From assembly GCA_003153505.1 (NCBI GenBank), contig PLZA01000053.1:1-58540 (forward strand): a stretch of 58,540 bases of DNA, written 5' to 3'. Position numbers and translations under genes: made by a program. This document shows, piece after piece, positions 28,807 through 39,650 of the stretch; position 1 is the first letter of the stretch; every line of letters starts with the position of its first letter. The notes under the pieces are model-generated. The model had not been told where the DNA came from. It made no database searches and saw nothing but the letters and a program-made list of their open reading frames with translations. Origin of the DNA: Candidatus Dormiibacterota bacterium. Its GTDB lineage: Bacteria > Chloroflexota > Dormibacteria > Aeolococcales > Aeolococcaceae.

Positions 28807-29879
28807 CGACGGCCGTCCGGCCGCGCGACCGGCTCATCGCGGCGGTCGTGCTGAGCGCGGTGATCGGCCTGGTCGGGGGCGGTCTCGCCGCGTGGGGCAT
28901 CTACGCGCGGTTCGGCCCCGTCGAGCGGGTCACGCAACAGAACATCGTCGGCGGCTCCGGAGGCAACAACGGCGCGCTCAGCGTGGGGTCGATCGCCCAG
29001 TCGAAGTCGGTGTCGGTCGTAGAGGTGCTCACCAAGCCGGTCACCCCGGGTTCGCTCCTCGCCGGCTCCACGGGGATCGTGGATGGATTCGCTGTGTCGG
29101 CGAACGGGCTTGTGGTGTCCAGCATCCACGCCATCGAGGGCGCCGGGACGCTCCGGATCGCGACCGCCGAAGGCCACAGCTACCCGGCGACCATCGTTCG
29201 CGCCGATCCGACCCACGGCGTCGTGCTGCTCCAGGCTGTCGGAGCGCAGGGGCTCACCCCGCTGACCTTCGCCACCGTGACTGCGCGGGTCGGCGACCTG
29301 GCGATCGCGGTGGCGCGTGCGCCGTTCTCCCCGGTCACCCTGGCGACTGGGACCGTCAGCTCGATCGGCATCAGCGTGAGCCTGCTCGATTCGGAGCCGC
29401 CGTTGCGCGATGCGCTGACCGTGGATGCGACCCCGGATCCACGTCAGGACGGGGCGCCGCTCCTGGACGGCAACGGCAACGTCATCGGTGTCGTGGTCGA
29501 TGCCGGGAATTCGGCGCCCGGGGTGGTGGCCCTTTCGATGACCTCTGCAGCGAACCTGCTCGCCGCGGCATCCGGGAATGGCGGCAACGCGGCGGTTCCC
29601 ACCCTCGGGGTGCAGTCCCAGGTGCTTGACGCGGCGACCGCCGCGGCCGCGGGGGTGCCGGTGGGAGCGCTGATCCTCTCGGTCACCACGGGCAGCCCGG
29701 GGGCGGCAGCCGGACTGCTCCCGGGGGACGTGGTGACCGCCGTGGGCAGCACGGCCCTCGACGCGACGCACCCATTCGACGCGAGCGTGCTGGGCCTCGC
29801 CCCAGGCGAGCAGGTGACCCTCACGGTCTCCCGCAACGGTGCGTCGAAGACCATCCAGCTGACCGTGGGAAGCGCCTGA
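28803..29879 (+). CDS. HtrA-like membrane-anchored pseudoprotease with PDZ domain
   Basis: A 358-residue protein with one N-terminal membrane anchor (about 10-35), a trypsin-like domain (about 60-255) and a PDZ domain (about 262-355; GSPGAAAGLLPGDVVTAV). The chymotrypsin fold aligns with HtrA/DegP. His109 is kept (SSIHAIEG), but the catalytic Asp is Gly139 (ADPTHGVVLLQ in place of ADPxxDLAVL) and the nucleophile position is Asp216 (PRQDGAPLL in place of PGNSGGPLL). It is therefore predicted to be proteolytically inactive and probably works as an extracytoplasmic binding or scaffold protein. Its start overlaps the MBL gene stop (ATGA). Confidence 0.8.
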   Translation: MTTAVRPRDRLIAAVVLSAVIGLVGGGLAAWGIYARFGPVERVTQQNIVGGSGGNNGALSVGSIAQSKSVSVVEVLTKPVTPGSLLAGSTGIVDGFAVSANGLVVSSIHAIEGAGTLRIATAEGHSYPATIVRADPTHGVVLLQAVGAQGLTPLTFATVTARVGDLAIAVARAPFSPVTLATGTVSSIGISVSLLDSEPPLRDALTVDATPDPRQDGAPLLDGNGNVIGVVVDAGNSAPGVVALSMTSAANLLAAASGNGGNAAVPTLGVQSQVLDAATAAAAGVPVGALILSVTTGSPGAAAGLLPGDVVTAVGSTALDATHPFDASVLGLAPGEQVTLTVSRNGASKTIQLTVGSA

Positions 29880-29907
29880 TGCACCCGAGGCGGCACACTG
29901 GAGTCTC

Positions 29908-32269
<2,362 letters not shown>

Positions 32270-32367
32270 CCGGCGCGCAACGCGGGAGCGGGCGATTCGT
32301 TACGCGAAACCGCCCGTGCGCGGGCTCGTTGCACCGTCAATCGACAAGGTTGACGGAGGCACTCTCG

Positions 32368-33585
32368 ATGACCCGGAATCGCGTGACCCTGGCCCTTCCA
32401 GCAGCGGTGGTGCTGCTCTCCGGTTGCGGTGTCGCTGCCGCGGCCACGGCGCGCACAACCACGGACTCCCTGGTCGTTGCCAAGCCGTCGGCCACGGAGT
32501 CGGCGCCGACCCTGGGTTCGTTGCCGCGGCGCGTCTTCGCTCCGGTTCCGGCCGCTGCTCCCGCAGCGCCGAGCACACCCGCTCCAGCTGCCGACGTGGT
32601 CACCACCGTCGCGACGGGCGGTGTCGACGAGTGGCTGGAGATCGTCTCGCACACCGGTAAGGTTGTGGCCAGGACGGAGATCAACCCGACCCTGGGCTGG
32701 ATGACCGCTGCGGGAACGGGCGGTGCCTACTGGACGCAGAGCGGCGCCGAGTACCAGCTGAGCCCGTCCGGCGCACAGCGAAAGCTCGGCTCGGTGCCCG
32801 GCGACGCGAGCGGCGTTCTCATCGGCCCGGACGGCCAGTCCTACGCGTACGCGACGTCGGACCAGACGCAGAGCGGCGTGGTCACCAACCGGATCGTGGT
32901 GGTCCGGCCGGGGATGGCGGCGGTGACGATCGCCGACCGTGTCGACAATCCGAACCGTCCGACCGCTGACGCGCCGCCGAGCTGGGACTACTACCTGATC
33001 AACTGGACGGCGTCGGGCATCGCGTTCGCCCGGGTGCCGACCGGTGGCTGCGGTTGCGGGTCATTCGACATGCAGATGCAGTCCGCGTACTCGGCGAGCA
33101 TCAACCCGGTCACCGAGGTGGTGACGGCGTTGACCGCCGACCCGTCGTGCCCGCTGAGCGCCGTCGGACCCGGCATGGCAACCGCATGCTTCACCGGCAC
33201 CACCAGCACCACCGGGCTGCGCGTGAGCAGTGGCGGCGTGGTTCGCCACAACTTCGCGATGTCCGGTGCCAACGTCGCCGGCGACGCGGTGTTCTCCCCG
33301 GCCGGCACCGCGGTGGCGTACGTGACCATCCCCGCTTCCGAGGACACCTGCGGCGGGCAGTGGACGTCTACGCTCCGCGTCCTCAATCTCGCCACCGGCA
33401 CGGCCGTCACCCGGGCGCTCGGCGAGTTCTCCCCCGCGCTGTGGGCCGCCGACGGCCTCATCTACGGCTCGATCGCGACCGACGGCGGCTCGGCGGACTC
33501 GCTGGTCGCCGTCAATCCGGCGACGCTTGCGGTCACGCAGCTCGGTCCAGCCACCACCGGGGAGCAATTCGTCGGGATGATGTAG
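32368..33585 (+). CDS. Putative lipoprotein with a propeller-like domain
   Basis: ATG 32368 follows GGAGG and begins a lipoprotein signal (TRNR, hydrophobic run, lipobox LSGC at Cys20). An earlier in-frame start would spoil this. An Ala/Pro/Thr linker reaches about residue 80. The rest (about 325 residues) is rich in beta-strand patterns with spaced Gly/Asp turns and looks like a WD/TolB-like propeller. It contains a CGCGSFD cluster and three more Cys. Probably anchored outside the membrane. No specific family or function recognised. Confidence 0.7.
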   Translation: MTRNRVTLALPAAVVLLSGCGVAAAATARTTTDSLVVAKPSATESAPTLGSLPRRVFAPVPAAAPAAPSTPAPAADVVTTVATGGVDEWLEIVSHTGKVVARTEINPTLGWMTAAGTGGAYWTQSGAEYQLSPSGAQRKLGSVPGDASGVLIGPDGQSYAYATSDQTQSGVVTNRIVVVRPGMAAVTIADRVDNPNRPTADAPPSWDYYLINWTASGIAFARVPTGGCGCGSFDMQMQSAYSASINPVTEVVTALTADPSCPLSAVGPGMATACFTGTTSTTGLRVSSGGVVRHNFAMSGANVAGDAVFSPAGTAVAYVTIPASEDTCGGQWTSTLRVLNLATGTAVTRALGEFSPALWAADGLIYGSIATDGGSADSLVAVNPATLAVTQLGPATTGEQFVGMM

Positions 33586-33593
33586 CCGCCGGG

Positions 33594-33599
33594 TACGCT
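33594..33599 (+). promoter_or_regulatory. -10 box giving a likely leaderless GlpX-like transcript
   Basis: TACGCT ends 7 nt before ATG 33607; no Shine-Dalgarno sequence lies between them. Confidence 0.5.
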
Positions 33600-33606
33600 G
33601 CTCGCG

Positions 33607-34614
33607 ATGAGCACGGCAGCGCGCGGCCTATCGTCCGCCGAGAAGTTGACCCGTGGGCGCAACCGCGGCCTCGAGTTGCTGCGCGCAACCGAGGCCGCGG
33701 CGCTCTCGGTGGGACGCTGGCTCGGACGCGGCGACAAGGCCGGCACTCGCGAGGCCGGTCAGGCGGTGATGGAGGAGGCGCTCACCACCATGCCCTTCGA
33801 GGGGCGGATCGTGATCGGTCCCGAGGGCTCCAACAACCGGCTCGTGGCCGGACGGACGATCGGCGCAGGGCGCGAGCGCGTTGATCTCGCGGTGCTGCCC
33901 GTCGACGGCATCAGCCTCGTCGCGGGAGGTCTGAGCCAGGCCCTCAGCGTCGCCGCCGTCGCCGAGACCGGGGGCATCCTGCTGCCGCCGCCGGTCGCAT
34001 ACATGCACAAGATCGCGGTCGGCCCGCAGGCGCGCGGTGCCGTCGACATCAGCGACACGCCCGAGAACAACCTCCGCCGCGTCGCGTTCGCGATGAACGT
34101 GCAGGTGCAGGACCTCACCGTGGTCCTGCTCGACCGGCCACGCCACCAGGCGCTCCTCGAGCGCTTGCGCGCGCTCGGCGCGCGCGTGGCCATCGTCAGC
34201 GACGGCGACGTCGGCCTGGCCATGATGGCGGCCTGGCCCGGCTCGGGGATCGACGTGATGATCGGATCGGGCGGGACGCGCGAGGCGATCGTCGCCGCGT
34301 GCGCGATGCGCTGCCTCGGTGGCGAGCTGCAGTGCCGTCCATGGGTGCGCCACGAGGACGAGGCAGCGGCGATGCGCGAGGCCGGGTACGACCCTGAAGC
34401 GTCGCTGAGCATGGAACGGCTCGTGCCCGGACGCGAGGTGAGCGTGGCGGTGACCGGCATCAGCGGTGGGGGACTGCTGCGCGGTGTCCGCTACCACAAC
34501 TGGTGGGCGGAAACCCACAGCCTGGTGATGCGCGCGCAGAGCGGCACGGTGCGCGAGATCATCGCCAAGCATCACGTCGCGCTCCAGCCCGACCAGGCCC
34601 GCAAGGTGATTTGA
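33607..34614 (+). CDS. Divergent GlpX-like (class II fructose-1,6-bisphosphatase family) protein with altered metal site
   Basis: The 335-residue product aligns end to end with GlpX: RATEAAALSVGRWLGRGDKAG at the N terminus, YMHKIAVGPQARG, LDRPRHQALLERLR, VSDGDVGLAMM and GIDVMIGSGGTREAI. Key positions differ. The GEGE.DEAPM motif reads GPEGSNNRLV (71-80) and the DPxEGT metal/phosphate motif reads LPVDGI (97-102), so one Asp ligand is Leu, the Glu is Asp and the Thr is Ile. The GRGDK Asp and the GGxxE Glu remain. Fructose bisphosphatase activity is therefore uncertain; a changed substrate or a non-catalytic role is possible. The stop overlaps the next gene's TTG start. Confidence 0.78.
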   Translation: MSTAARGLSSAEKLTRGRNRGLELLRATEAAALSVGRWLGRGDKAGTREAGQAVMEEALTTMPFEGRIVIGPEGSNNRLVAGRTIGAGRERVDLAVLPVDGISLVAGGLSQALSVAAVAETGGILLPPPVAYMHKIAVGPQARGAVDISDTPENNLRRVAFAMNVQVQDLTVVLLDRPRHQALLERLRALGARVAIVSDGDVGLAMMAAWPGSGIDVMIGSGGTREAIVAACAMRCLGGELQCRPWVRHEDEAAAMREAGYDPEASLSMERLVPGREVSVAVTGISGGGLLRGVRYHNWWAETHSLVMRAQSGTVREIIAKHHVALQPDQARKVI

Positions 34615-35483
34615 CGCCGGAGGCCTTGCTCGAGCCCCCTTCGAGAGCGCTCCGCGCCGGCATGTGGACGGCAAGCCTCGGCCTGAGGATGCTCGGATCG
34701 GGCCGGTATGCGCTGGGCGACGTCATCGGCGCCTGCATCTACGCCGGCTCACCCGCGAGCCGCCGGCGCTGTGCTTCAAATCACCGGGTGCTCGACCCGA
34801 CGCTCGATCGCCGCGCCGCGCAACGGCGAGCGCTCGCGTCCTTCCGCAACTACGCCCGCACCTCGGTCGATTTCGTCTGGCAGTACGGGGTACCGCCGCA
34901 GGCGATGCATCGCCACTTCCGCGCTTACGGGCTCGGGCATGCCGACGCGGCCCTCGAGGAGCACGGTGGGGGAGTGTTCGCGCTCGCCCACTTCGGCAGC
35001 TGGGACGTCGCCGCGGCGTGCGGGTTCGCCTCGGGGCTGCGCGTCACGGCGGTGATGGCGCCGGTCGGTCCGGACCTGGTGACCAGGATCGCGGCCTGGG
35101 CGAGGCGGCGTCAGGACCTCGAGGTGCTGGTGTCGTCGAACGCGGCGCGCGGCCTCATCCGCGCGGTGCGCCGGGGCAGGTTCGCCGCCATCCTCAGCGA
35201 CCTCCCCGATCGCGGCGATACCGTGACCGTCGACTTCTGCGGCGGCAGGGTCGAGTTCAGCACCGCCGCGGCGTGGCTGGCGCGGGTCGCGAAGGTGCCG
35301 GTCATGCCGGTCGACTGCCGGCGCCACAAGGGCAAGTACCGCCTGGTGGTGCATCCGCCGGTCGTGATCGAACCGGGCGACAGCGACTCTGACGTCACCC
35401 AGCGGATCGCGACCGGTCTCGAGGCCGCGATCCGCAGCAACCCGGAGTGGTGGTACCCGTTCGGGGAGATCTACCAGCGCTGA
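34611..35483 (+). CDS. LpxL/HtrB-family lysophospholipid acyltransferase (PatA-like)
   Basis: A 290-residue acyltransferase of the LpxL/HtrB family, which in Gram-positive-type lineages includes phosphatidylinositol-mannoside acyltransferases. The HxxxxD catalytic motif is HFGSWD in FALAHFGSWDVAA. Later come the RRGRFAAILSDLPDRG and CGGRVEFSTAAAWLAR segments and a VMPVDCRR strand. The TTG at 34611 overlaps the preceding stop (TTGA) and has AAGGTG upstream; ATG 34662 is an alternative. The acceptor lipid is unknown. Its neighbour plsY also acts in phospholipid synthesis. Confidence 0.8.
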   Translation: MTPEALLEPPSRALRAGMWTASLGLRMLGSGRYALGDVIGACIYAGSPASRRRCASNHRVLDPTLDRRAAQRRALASFRNYARTSVDFVWQYGVPPQAMHRHFRAYGLGHADAALEEHGGGVFALAHFGSWDVAAACGFASGLRVTAVMAPVGPDLVTRIAAWARRRQDLEVLVSSNAARGLIRAVRRGRFAAILSDLPDRGDTVTVDFCGGRVEFSTAAAWLARVAKVPVMPVDCRRHKGKYRLVVHPPVVIEPGDSDSDVTQRIATGLEAAIRSNPEWWYPFGEIYQR

Positions 35484-35496
35484 CCGCGGCGCCGCG

Positions 35497-36186
35497 TCAG
35501 CGGGGGAGCGAGTCCGCGTTCTGGTCGGTGCGCGGGCCCATGAGCGGCCGGCCCGGGCGCTCGTCGAACACCAGACGCTGGTACGCGCGCCGCCAGAAGT
35601 GGCCATACACACGCGCGTCGCGGGGGAGCCCCTCGAGGCGACGAAGCAGGAGCAGCGCGAGGATCGCGAGGCAGCCACTGCCGAGGATCCAGCCCTCCGA
35701 CCCGCCGAACGCGAACGCGACCGCCGGGAGCAGGACGAAGGCGACCAGCACCGCGAGCGCGATCCGGCCGCGAATCGCGCCCCAGGCGAAGCACATCAGG
35801 AGCGCGATCAGCCCGGCGACGGAGAGCGCCGCGACCGCGCCGGTGGCGACCGCCACCCCGCGTCCGCCGTTGAAGCGCAGATAGACCGGCCACCCGTTGC
35901 CCGCCACCGCACAGACGCCAATGAGCGCGCTCGCACTCAGCGGCAGCCCCAGCAGGCGCGAGGCCAGCACCGGTGCGAATCCCTGGACGAACTGGAGCGG
36001 GCCGACGATCACCGCGATGTCGATGCCGGCATGCCGGTACACGTTGCTCGTCCCGATGTTGCCGGTGCCGAAATTGCGCAGGTCGAGGCCATAGCGTTTG
36101 CGGCGCACCAGCAGCCAGCCGACCGGCAGGGCGCCGATCAGATAGGCGGCGACACACCAGGCCGCCACAACCCACGGGGAGATCAT
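35497..36186 (-). CDS. plsY: Glycerol-3-phosphate acyltransferase PlsY
   Basis: PlsY transfers an acyl group from acyl-phosphate to glycerol 3-phosphate in the inner membrane. The product starts directly with a membrane helix (MISPWVVAAWCVAAYLIGALP) and has the three family motifs: GTGNIGTSNVYR, VAGNGWPVYLRFNGGRGVAV (normally GHxxPVYLxFxGGKGVA) and a C-terminal helix. The ATG at 36186 gives the usual N terminus; a GTG at 36213 would add nine residues. The C-terminal soluble tail of about 60 residues is longer than in most PlsY proteins. It is convergent with the acyltransferase gene (13-bp gap) and divergent from the DegV gene. Confidence 0.88.
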   Translation of the reverse strand: MISPWVVAAWCVAAYLIGALPVGWLLVRRKRYGLDLRNFGTGNIGTSNVYRHAGIDIAVIVGPLQFVQGFAPVLASRLLGLPLSASALIGVCAVAGNGWPVYLRFNGGRGVAVATGAVAALSVAGLIALLMCFAWGAIRGRIALAVLVAFVLLPAVAFAFGGSEGWILGSGCLAILALLLLRRLEGLPRDARVYGHFWRRAYQRLVFDERPGRPLMGPRTDQNADSLPR

Positions 36187-36224
36187 GATTCGCCAATCAT
36201 GCGGCTTGGGCACGGGAGCGGACG

Positions 36225-37091
36225 TTGAGGGACCGAGCGCTCGTCGTGGACGGCGGTGCCGCGCTGCAGGAGGACCTGGCGCGCGGCGTCGTCGTGGTGC
36301 CCCAGCGCATCACGGTCGGACTCCGCGAGTTCGTCGATGACGGACACACCGAGACGTACGCGGCCTTCTACGCGCTGCTCCGCGGCGGTGGGGTGACCGC
36401 GACCTCAACCCCTTCGCCGGGCGCGTACCTCGAGGCCTTCCGGCGATGCGATGCCGAGACCGTGCTCTGCCTCACGATCCCCGAGCGCTGGAGCGCGATG
36501 CACTCGACAGCGAACCTCGCCGCCGGGATGCTCGAGGCGGAGGAGGGCCGGCGCCGGGTCACGGTCATCGACACCGGAACCGCCGTGGCCGGGTTCTCGC
36601 TGATCGCGCGCTGTGCCGCCTGCCTCGCCGAGACGGCGCCTGACGCGGCGGCCTGGACGGCGGCGGTGCGTGCGGCGTGCGACCAGGTCCGCGTCTACGG
36701 GGCGCTGGCGTCCCTGACCTACGTCGCCCGCACCGGGCGGGTGCCGGCGCTGCTCGCGGGCATCTCGAATACGCTCCGGGTGCGTCCCGTCTTCCGGCTC
36801 GTCGAGGGCGGGAACACCGGCAGGGTCGGCCTCACCCGCACGGCCGGAGGCGCGATCCGTCAACTCGAGCGCGTCGCCGTCGACGAGCTGGGCACCGGCC
36901 CCCAGTGGCTGATGGTCTTCCATGCGGACGCGGCCGACGAGGCCGCCGAGCTGGCGGAACATCTGCGCCACGCGGTCCACGTGGCGCGCTGCGAGACTCT
37001 CGCGCTCAGCCCGATCTTCGGCGCGCACACGGGGCCGGGGACGATCGGCTTCGCCGCGCTGCCCTGGCCCGGAGGCTCGCCCCCGGACTGA
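36225..37091 (+). CDS. DegV-family fatty-acid-binding protein
   Basis: A 288-residue DegV protein; this family binds fatty acids, and some act as the FakB subunit that presents them to the kinase FakA. Visible features are the N-terminal LVVDGGAALQ strand, VVVVPQRITVG, VTATSTPSPGAYLEAF (the TSQPS-type lipid phosphate site), a VTVIDTGTAVAGFSLIA block, and TYVARTGRVPALLAGISNTLRVRPVF with the conserved Arg. The TTG at 36225 follows GGGAG. It lies between plsY and a flippase-like gene, consistent with a lipid role. No FakA homologue is in this window. Confidence 0.85.
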   Translation: MRDRALVVDGGAALQEDLARGVVVVPQRITVGLREFVDDGHTETYAAFYALLRGGGVTATSTPSPGAYLEAFRRCDAETVLCLTIPERWSAMHSTANLAAGMLEAEEGRRRVTVIDTGTAVAGFSLIARCAACLAETAPDAAAWTAAVRAACDQVRVYGALASLTYVARTGRVPALLAGISNTLRVRPVFRLVEGGNTGRVGLTRTAGGAIRQLERVAVDELGTGPQWLMVFHADAADEAAELAEHLRHAVHVARCETLALSPIFGAHTGPGTIGFAALPWPGGSPPD

Positions 37092-37108
37092 GTTGCCGCC
37101 ACTGCGCA

Positions 37109-37114
37109 TACCAT
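37109..37114 (+). promoter_or_regulatory. -10 box giving a likely leaderless transcript of the flippase-like gene
   Basis: TACCAT ends 7 nt before GTG 37122, with no Shine-Dalgarno sequence between. Confidence 0.45.
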
Positions 37115-37121
37115 CGGTTGC

Positions 37122-38198
37122 GTGGTGACGGAGCCTGCCCGTCCCGACGAGCCACGCTCGCCAGCCGGGCAGGATCACGATGAGTCCAATGTTGCGCGCC
37201 GCTCGTGGCGGCGCTGGCTGGGGTTTCTCCCGCTCCTGCTTGCGCTCGGGGCGATCGCCGCGCTGCTCGTGTATGCGGATCCGCACAAGATCGGCATCGC
37301 GTTCCAACGATTCAACCTCGTCTACATTCCGATTGTCGTGGTGCTGGCGGTCGGCTTCTACATCGTCCAGGGGGTGCGGTGGTGGACGCTCAACCGCGCG
37401 CTCGGCATCACATTCCCATTGCTGGACACCGTGTTTCTCACCGAGACCGGGCAGGCGACGGCGCTGCTGCCGCTCGGCGAGCTGACCCGAGCGCTGCTCC
37501 TGGCCAAAGCGGCGTCGGTGCATCTCGGCTCGGTGGTCGCCAGTGAGACCGTGCAGGAATTGCTGTTCGTGTTCATGCTCTTCGTGCTCGCACTCCCGCG
37601 GGCGCTGGGCATGCATCTCATCGCCATCGCGGTGATCGTGCCGATGCTCTTCGTGGTCGCGATCGTCGCGATCCTCACCGTCGAGCGGCTGTACGCGCGG
37701 GTGCGCCGCATCATCGGGCGGGTTCCGGTGCTCAAGCGGATCCGCCCCGCGGTCGACGACTTGCAACGCGACACGCGGGTGCTCTTCCGGCATCCCGACA
37801 CGTATCGATACCTGCCGTTGAGTGTTGCCCAGGCGGTCATGGCGGTGAGCCTGCTCTGGGCTGTGGCTGAGGCCGTCGAACCCGGCAAGCTCAGCTGGAC
37901 GAGCGCGGGCTTCGTCTACGCGGTGACCCAGGGGGCCGCGTGGCTGAGCCTCGCGCCGGGTGGGCTTGGCGCCGTGGAGGCGAGCACGGCGGGACTCCTA
38001 GTGCTGCTCGGCATCAGCTTCGATGTCGCGACCGCGATCTCGGTGATCCAGCGCCTGGCCGATAAGGGCGTGAACACCGTCATCGGCTGGATCTGCTACC
38101 TCGTCGCCCGGCGCCGGTACAACCTGACTGCGGCGTCGCTGTTCCGGTTCGAGATGCCCCGGACCGACGAGGCGGTGGTGGGGGCCGGTCCGAGCTGA
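37122..38198 (+). CDS. Flippase-like membrane protein (LPG synthase TM/UPF0104 family)
   Basis: A 358-residue polytopic protein with about seven to eight membrane segments. It resembles the membrane half of lysylphosphatidylglycerol synthase (COG0392, often called flippase-like). Family marks are the GVRWWTLNRALGI segment after the second helix, an ETGQATALLPLGELTRALLL block, EASTAGLLVLLG and the repeating Gly-rich APGGLGAVE loop. No catalytic tRNA-dependent domain is attached. It probably flips or handles lipids; substrate unknown. It follows the DegV gene by 30 bp and has its own TAnnnT box. Confidence 0.8.
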   Translation: MVTEPARPDEPRSPAGQDHDESNVARRSWRRWLGFLPLLLALGAIAALLVYADPHKIGIAFQRFNLVYIPIVVVLAVGFYIVQGVRWWTLNRALGITFPLLDTVFLTETGQATALLPLGELTRALLLAKAASVHLGSVVASETVQELLFVFMLFVLALPRALGMHLIAIAVIVPMLFVVAIVAILTVERLYARVRRIIGRVPVLKRIRPAVDDLQRDTRVLFRHPDTYRYLPLSVAQAVMAVSLLWAVAEAVEPGKLSWTSAGFVYAVTQGAAWLSLAPGGLGAVEASTAGLLVLLGISFDVATAISVIQRLADKGVNTVIGWICYLVARRRYNLTAASLFRFEMPRTDEAVVGAGPS

Positions 38199-38249
38199 CG
38201 CGGCGATGGATTTTTCTTGAACAATCGCGTCAAGCCCGTCAGATTGGTT

Positions 38250-38272
38250 GCACACCCGCATTCCGGGTGTGC
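38250..38272 (+). repeat. Perfect 9-bp inverted repeat (hairpin)
   Basis: GCACACCCG and CGGGTGTGC separated by the 5-nt loop CATTC. It lies between the flippase-like gene and a phosphatase fragment. No T run follows; it may be a weak terminator or mark the junction where the phosphatase lost its 5' half. Confidence 0.6.
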
Positions 38273-38282
38273 GGCTACCACC

Positions 38283-38561
38283 GTGTCTGATTTGGTCAAG
38301 CAGGGCCACGAGGTGCTGGTCCACTGCCATGCCGGCGTCGAACGGACTCCGACCGTCGTCTGCGCAGCCCTGATGATGATGGGGTGGTCGCTCACGGAGG
38401 CGTATCAGCGGGTGCTCGAGGTCCGTCCGGAGGCGGCGCCGACTGACGGTCAGCTCGCAGTCCTCCGCGTCCTATCGGTCGCACTCGCGGCCCGAAAAGA
38501 CCTTGCCGCTCCGCAGAGCTGGCAACGCCACGCGCGGCGGTGGGCGGTACAAGAGTTGTAG
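38283..38561 (+). pseudogene. Remnant of a dual-specificity/tyrosine phosphatase
   Basis: The translated frame has an intact P-loop, VHCHAGVERTPTVV (HCxxGxxRT), and the following helices (ALMMMGWSLTEAYQRVLEVRPEA) of a cysteine-based dual-specificity phosphatase. The N-terminal half carrying the general-acid Asp loop is missing. Upstream the frame runs through a hairpin and non-conserved sequence. GTG 38283 would give a 92-residue product, too short for the fold; TTG 38217 adds residues from the hairpin. Best read as a 5'-truncated remnant, although a small expressed protein is not excluded. Confidence 0.55.
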
Positions 38562-38615
38562 CCTCAATGGCTCAGGCATCTCCTCGAGAGGGGATTCGAA
38601 TCAGGAGGAATGAAT

Positions 38616-39032
38616 ATGACCATGTGGCATCCCTATCGATCCGGGCGTGCTGTGCTCATCGGAGCGGTGGTACTCAGCGCATTGGCGTTTGCAGCCACTC
38701 CCGTCGGCGCGTCGACAGCTGCCGGCCCGACGTGCGGGCCCAAGACCGTCACCGCGCACCCGGCGCCGGGTATCGGCAGGCAGGAGACCTTCACCGTCGG
38801 CTCGGCGGGAACGGTCAGCCTGCTGCAGCAGAGCAATACGACGCTCAAGGTCACCGACACCGACCCGACCCACGGCTGGAAAGACACGGTCCTTTCGCGT
38901 GCGGGCACCCGACCGCACGTCGGGTTTCAGCAAGTCGGCAATCCCAACAGCCAGGAGCGGTTCTGGGCGCGGATGAACACCCTGGGGACCCCCGGGACGG
39001 TCATCAACGTCGTGATCCAGTCCTGCACCTAG
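38616..39032 (+). CDS. Small secreted protein of unknown function
   Basis: ATG 38616 is 7 nt after a consensus AGGAGG. It begins a signal peptide (TMWHPYRSGRAVL, a hydrophobic core and an ATPVGAS cleavage region). The mature part is about 107 residues, with two Cys (CGPKT near its start and the C-terminal QSCT) that could form a disulfide joining the ends. The beta-rich middle has no family I recognise. The very good Shine-Dalgarno sequence suggests strong expression. Confidence 0.65.
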   Translation: MTMWHPYRSGRAVLIGAVVLSALAFAATPVGASTAAGPTCGPKTVTAHPAPGIGRQETFTVGSAGTVSLLQQSNTTLKVTDTDPTHGWKDTVLSRAGTRPHVGFQQVGNPNSQERFWARMNTLGTPGTVINVVIQSCT

Positions 39033-39110
39033 GCCTCGACTGACCCGTCGCCGCTGGGCGCTCAGGGCGTGCCTGAGCAGTTACTCGCTCTCTGTGTAAT
39101 CATGTAATCC

Positions 39111-39650
39111 ATGAAAGGACACAGCGCTCCTGACCCGCTCACCGACGACGAAGTCTCCGGCTGGTTCGCCGGCCGCCTCCCCGAGGGGCTCTACAAGTCA
39201 GCCCCGACCATCAGCTCCGATCCCGACGAGATCCTCATCGTCGGTGAGATCGACGAACCCGAACTCCCCGCGGGTGCCGCTGAGGGCGCCCGCGCCGCGG
39301 CACGCAGCGCGCGCATCTCGCGCTTCCGCAGCGACACCAGAGACGCCCGCGTCAAGGTGGCCCGCGATGCCGAGCGGCTCTTCGGTCGCAAGGTCTCCTG
39401 GGGCGCGCGCTGCGGCGGCGTCGAGGAGCTCTTCACCACCCTCGGGGTCCCGGTCATGACCCGGCTCCGGCTCCAGGACCGGCGCGTGCTCGACACGCTG
39501 ATGGAGGCCGGTGTCGCCCGCAGCCGCAGCGAGGCGCTTGCCTGGTGCGTGCGCCTCGTCGGCCAGCATCAGTCCGACTGGATCGAGACCCTGCGCGGTG
39601 CGCTCACCGCAGTGCAGAAGGCGCGGGCCGAAGGTCCCGATGTCGGCTGA
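39111..39650 (+). CDS. Conserved hypothetical protein with a ribbon-helix-helix-like C-terminal segment
   Basis: A 179-residue soluble protein. The N terminus (PDPLTDDEVSGWFAGRLPEGL) is acidic, the middle is Arg/Ala-rich, and the C-terminal third reads PVMTRLRLQDRRVLDTLMEAG followed by SRSEALAWCVRLV. That pattern of a strand followed by two helices with SRSEA at the turn resembles ribbon-helix-helix DNA-binding proteins (weak inference). The next gene, an HtrA protease, starts 11 bp inside its end, so the two are coupled. A regulatory role is possible but unproven. Confidence 0.6.
   Translation: MKGHSAPDPLTDDEVSGWFAGRLPEGLYKSAPTISSDPDEILIVGEIDEPELPAGAAEGARAAARSARISRFRSDTRDARVKVARDAERLFGRKVSWGARCGGVEELFTTLGVPVMTRLRLQDRRVLDTLMEAGVARSRSEALAWCVRLVGQHQSDWIETLRGALTAVQKARAEGPDVG

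Noticed and set aside
36405..37793. A 462-codon minus-strand frame.
   Set aside because: It is antisense to the DegV and flippase-like genes, both well supported, and its translation is Arg/His-rich with no family.
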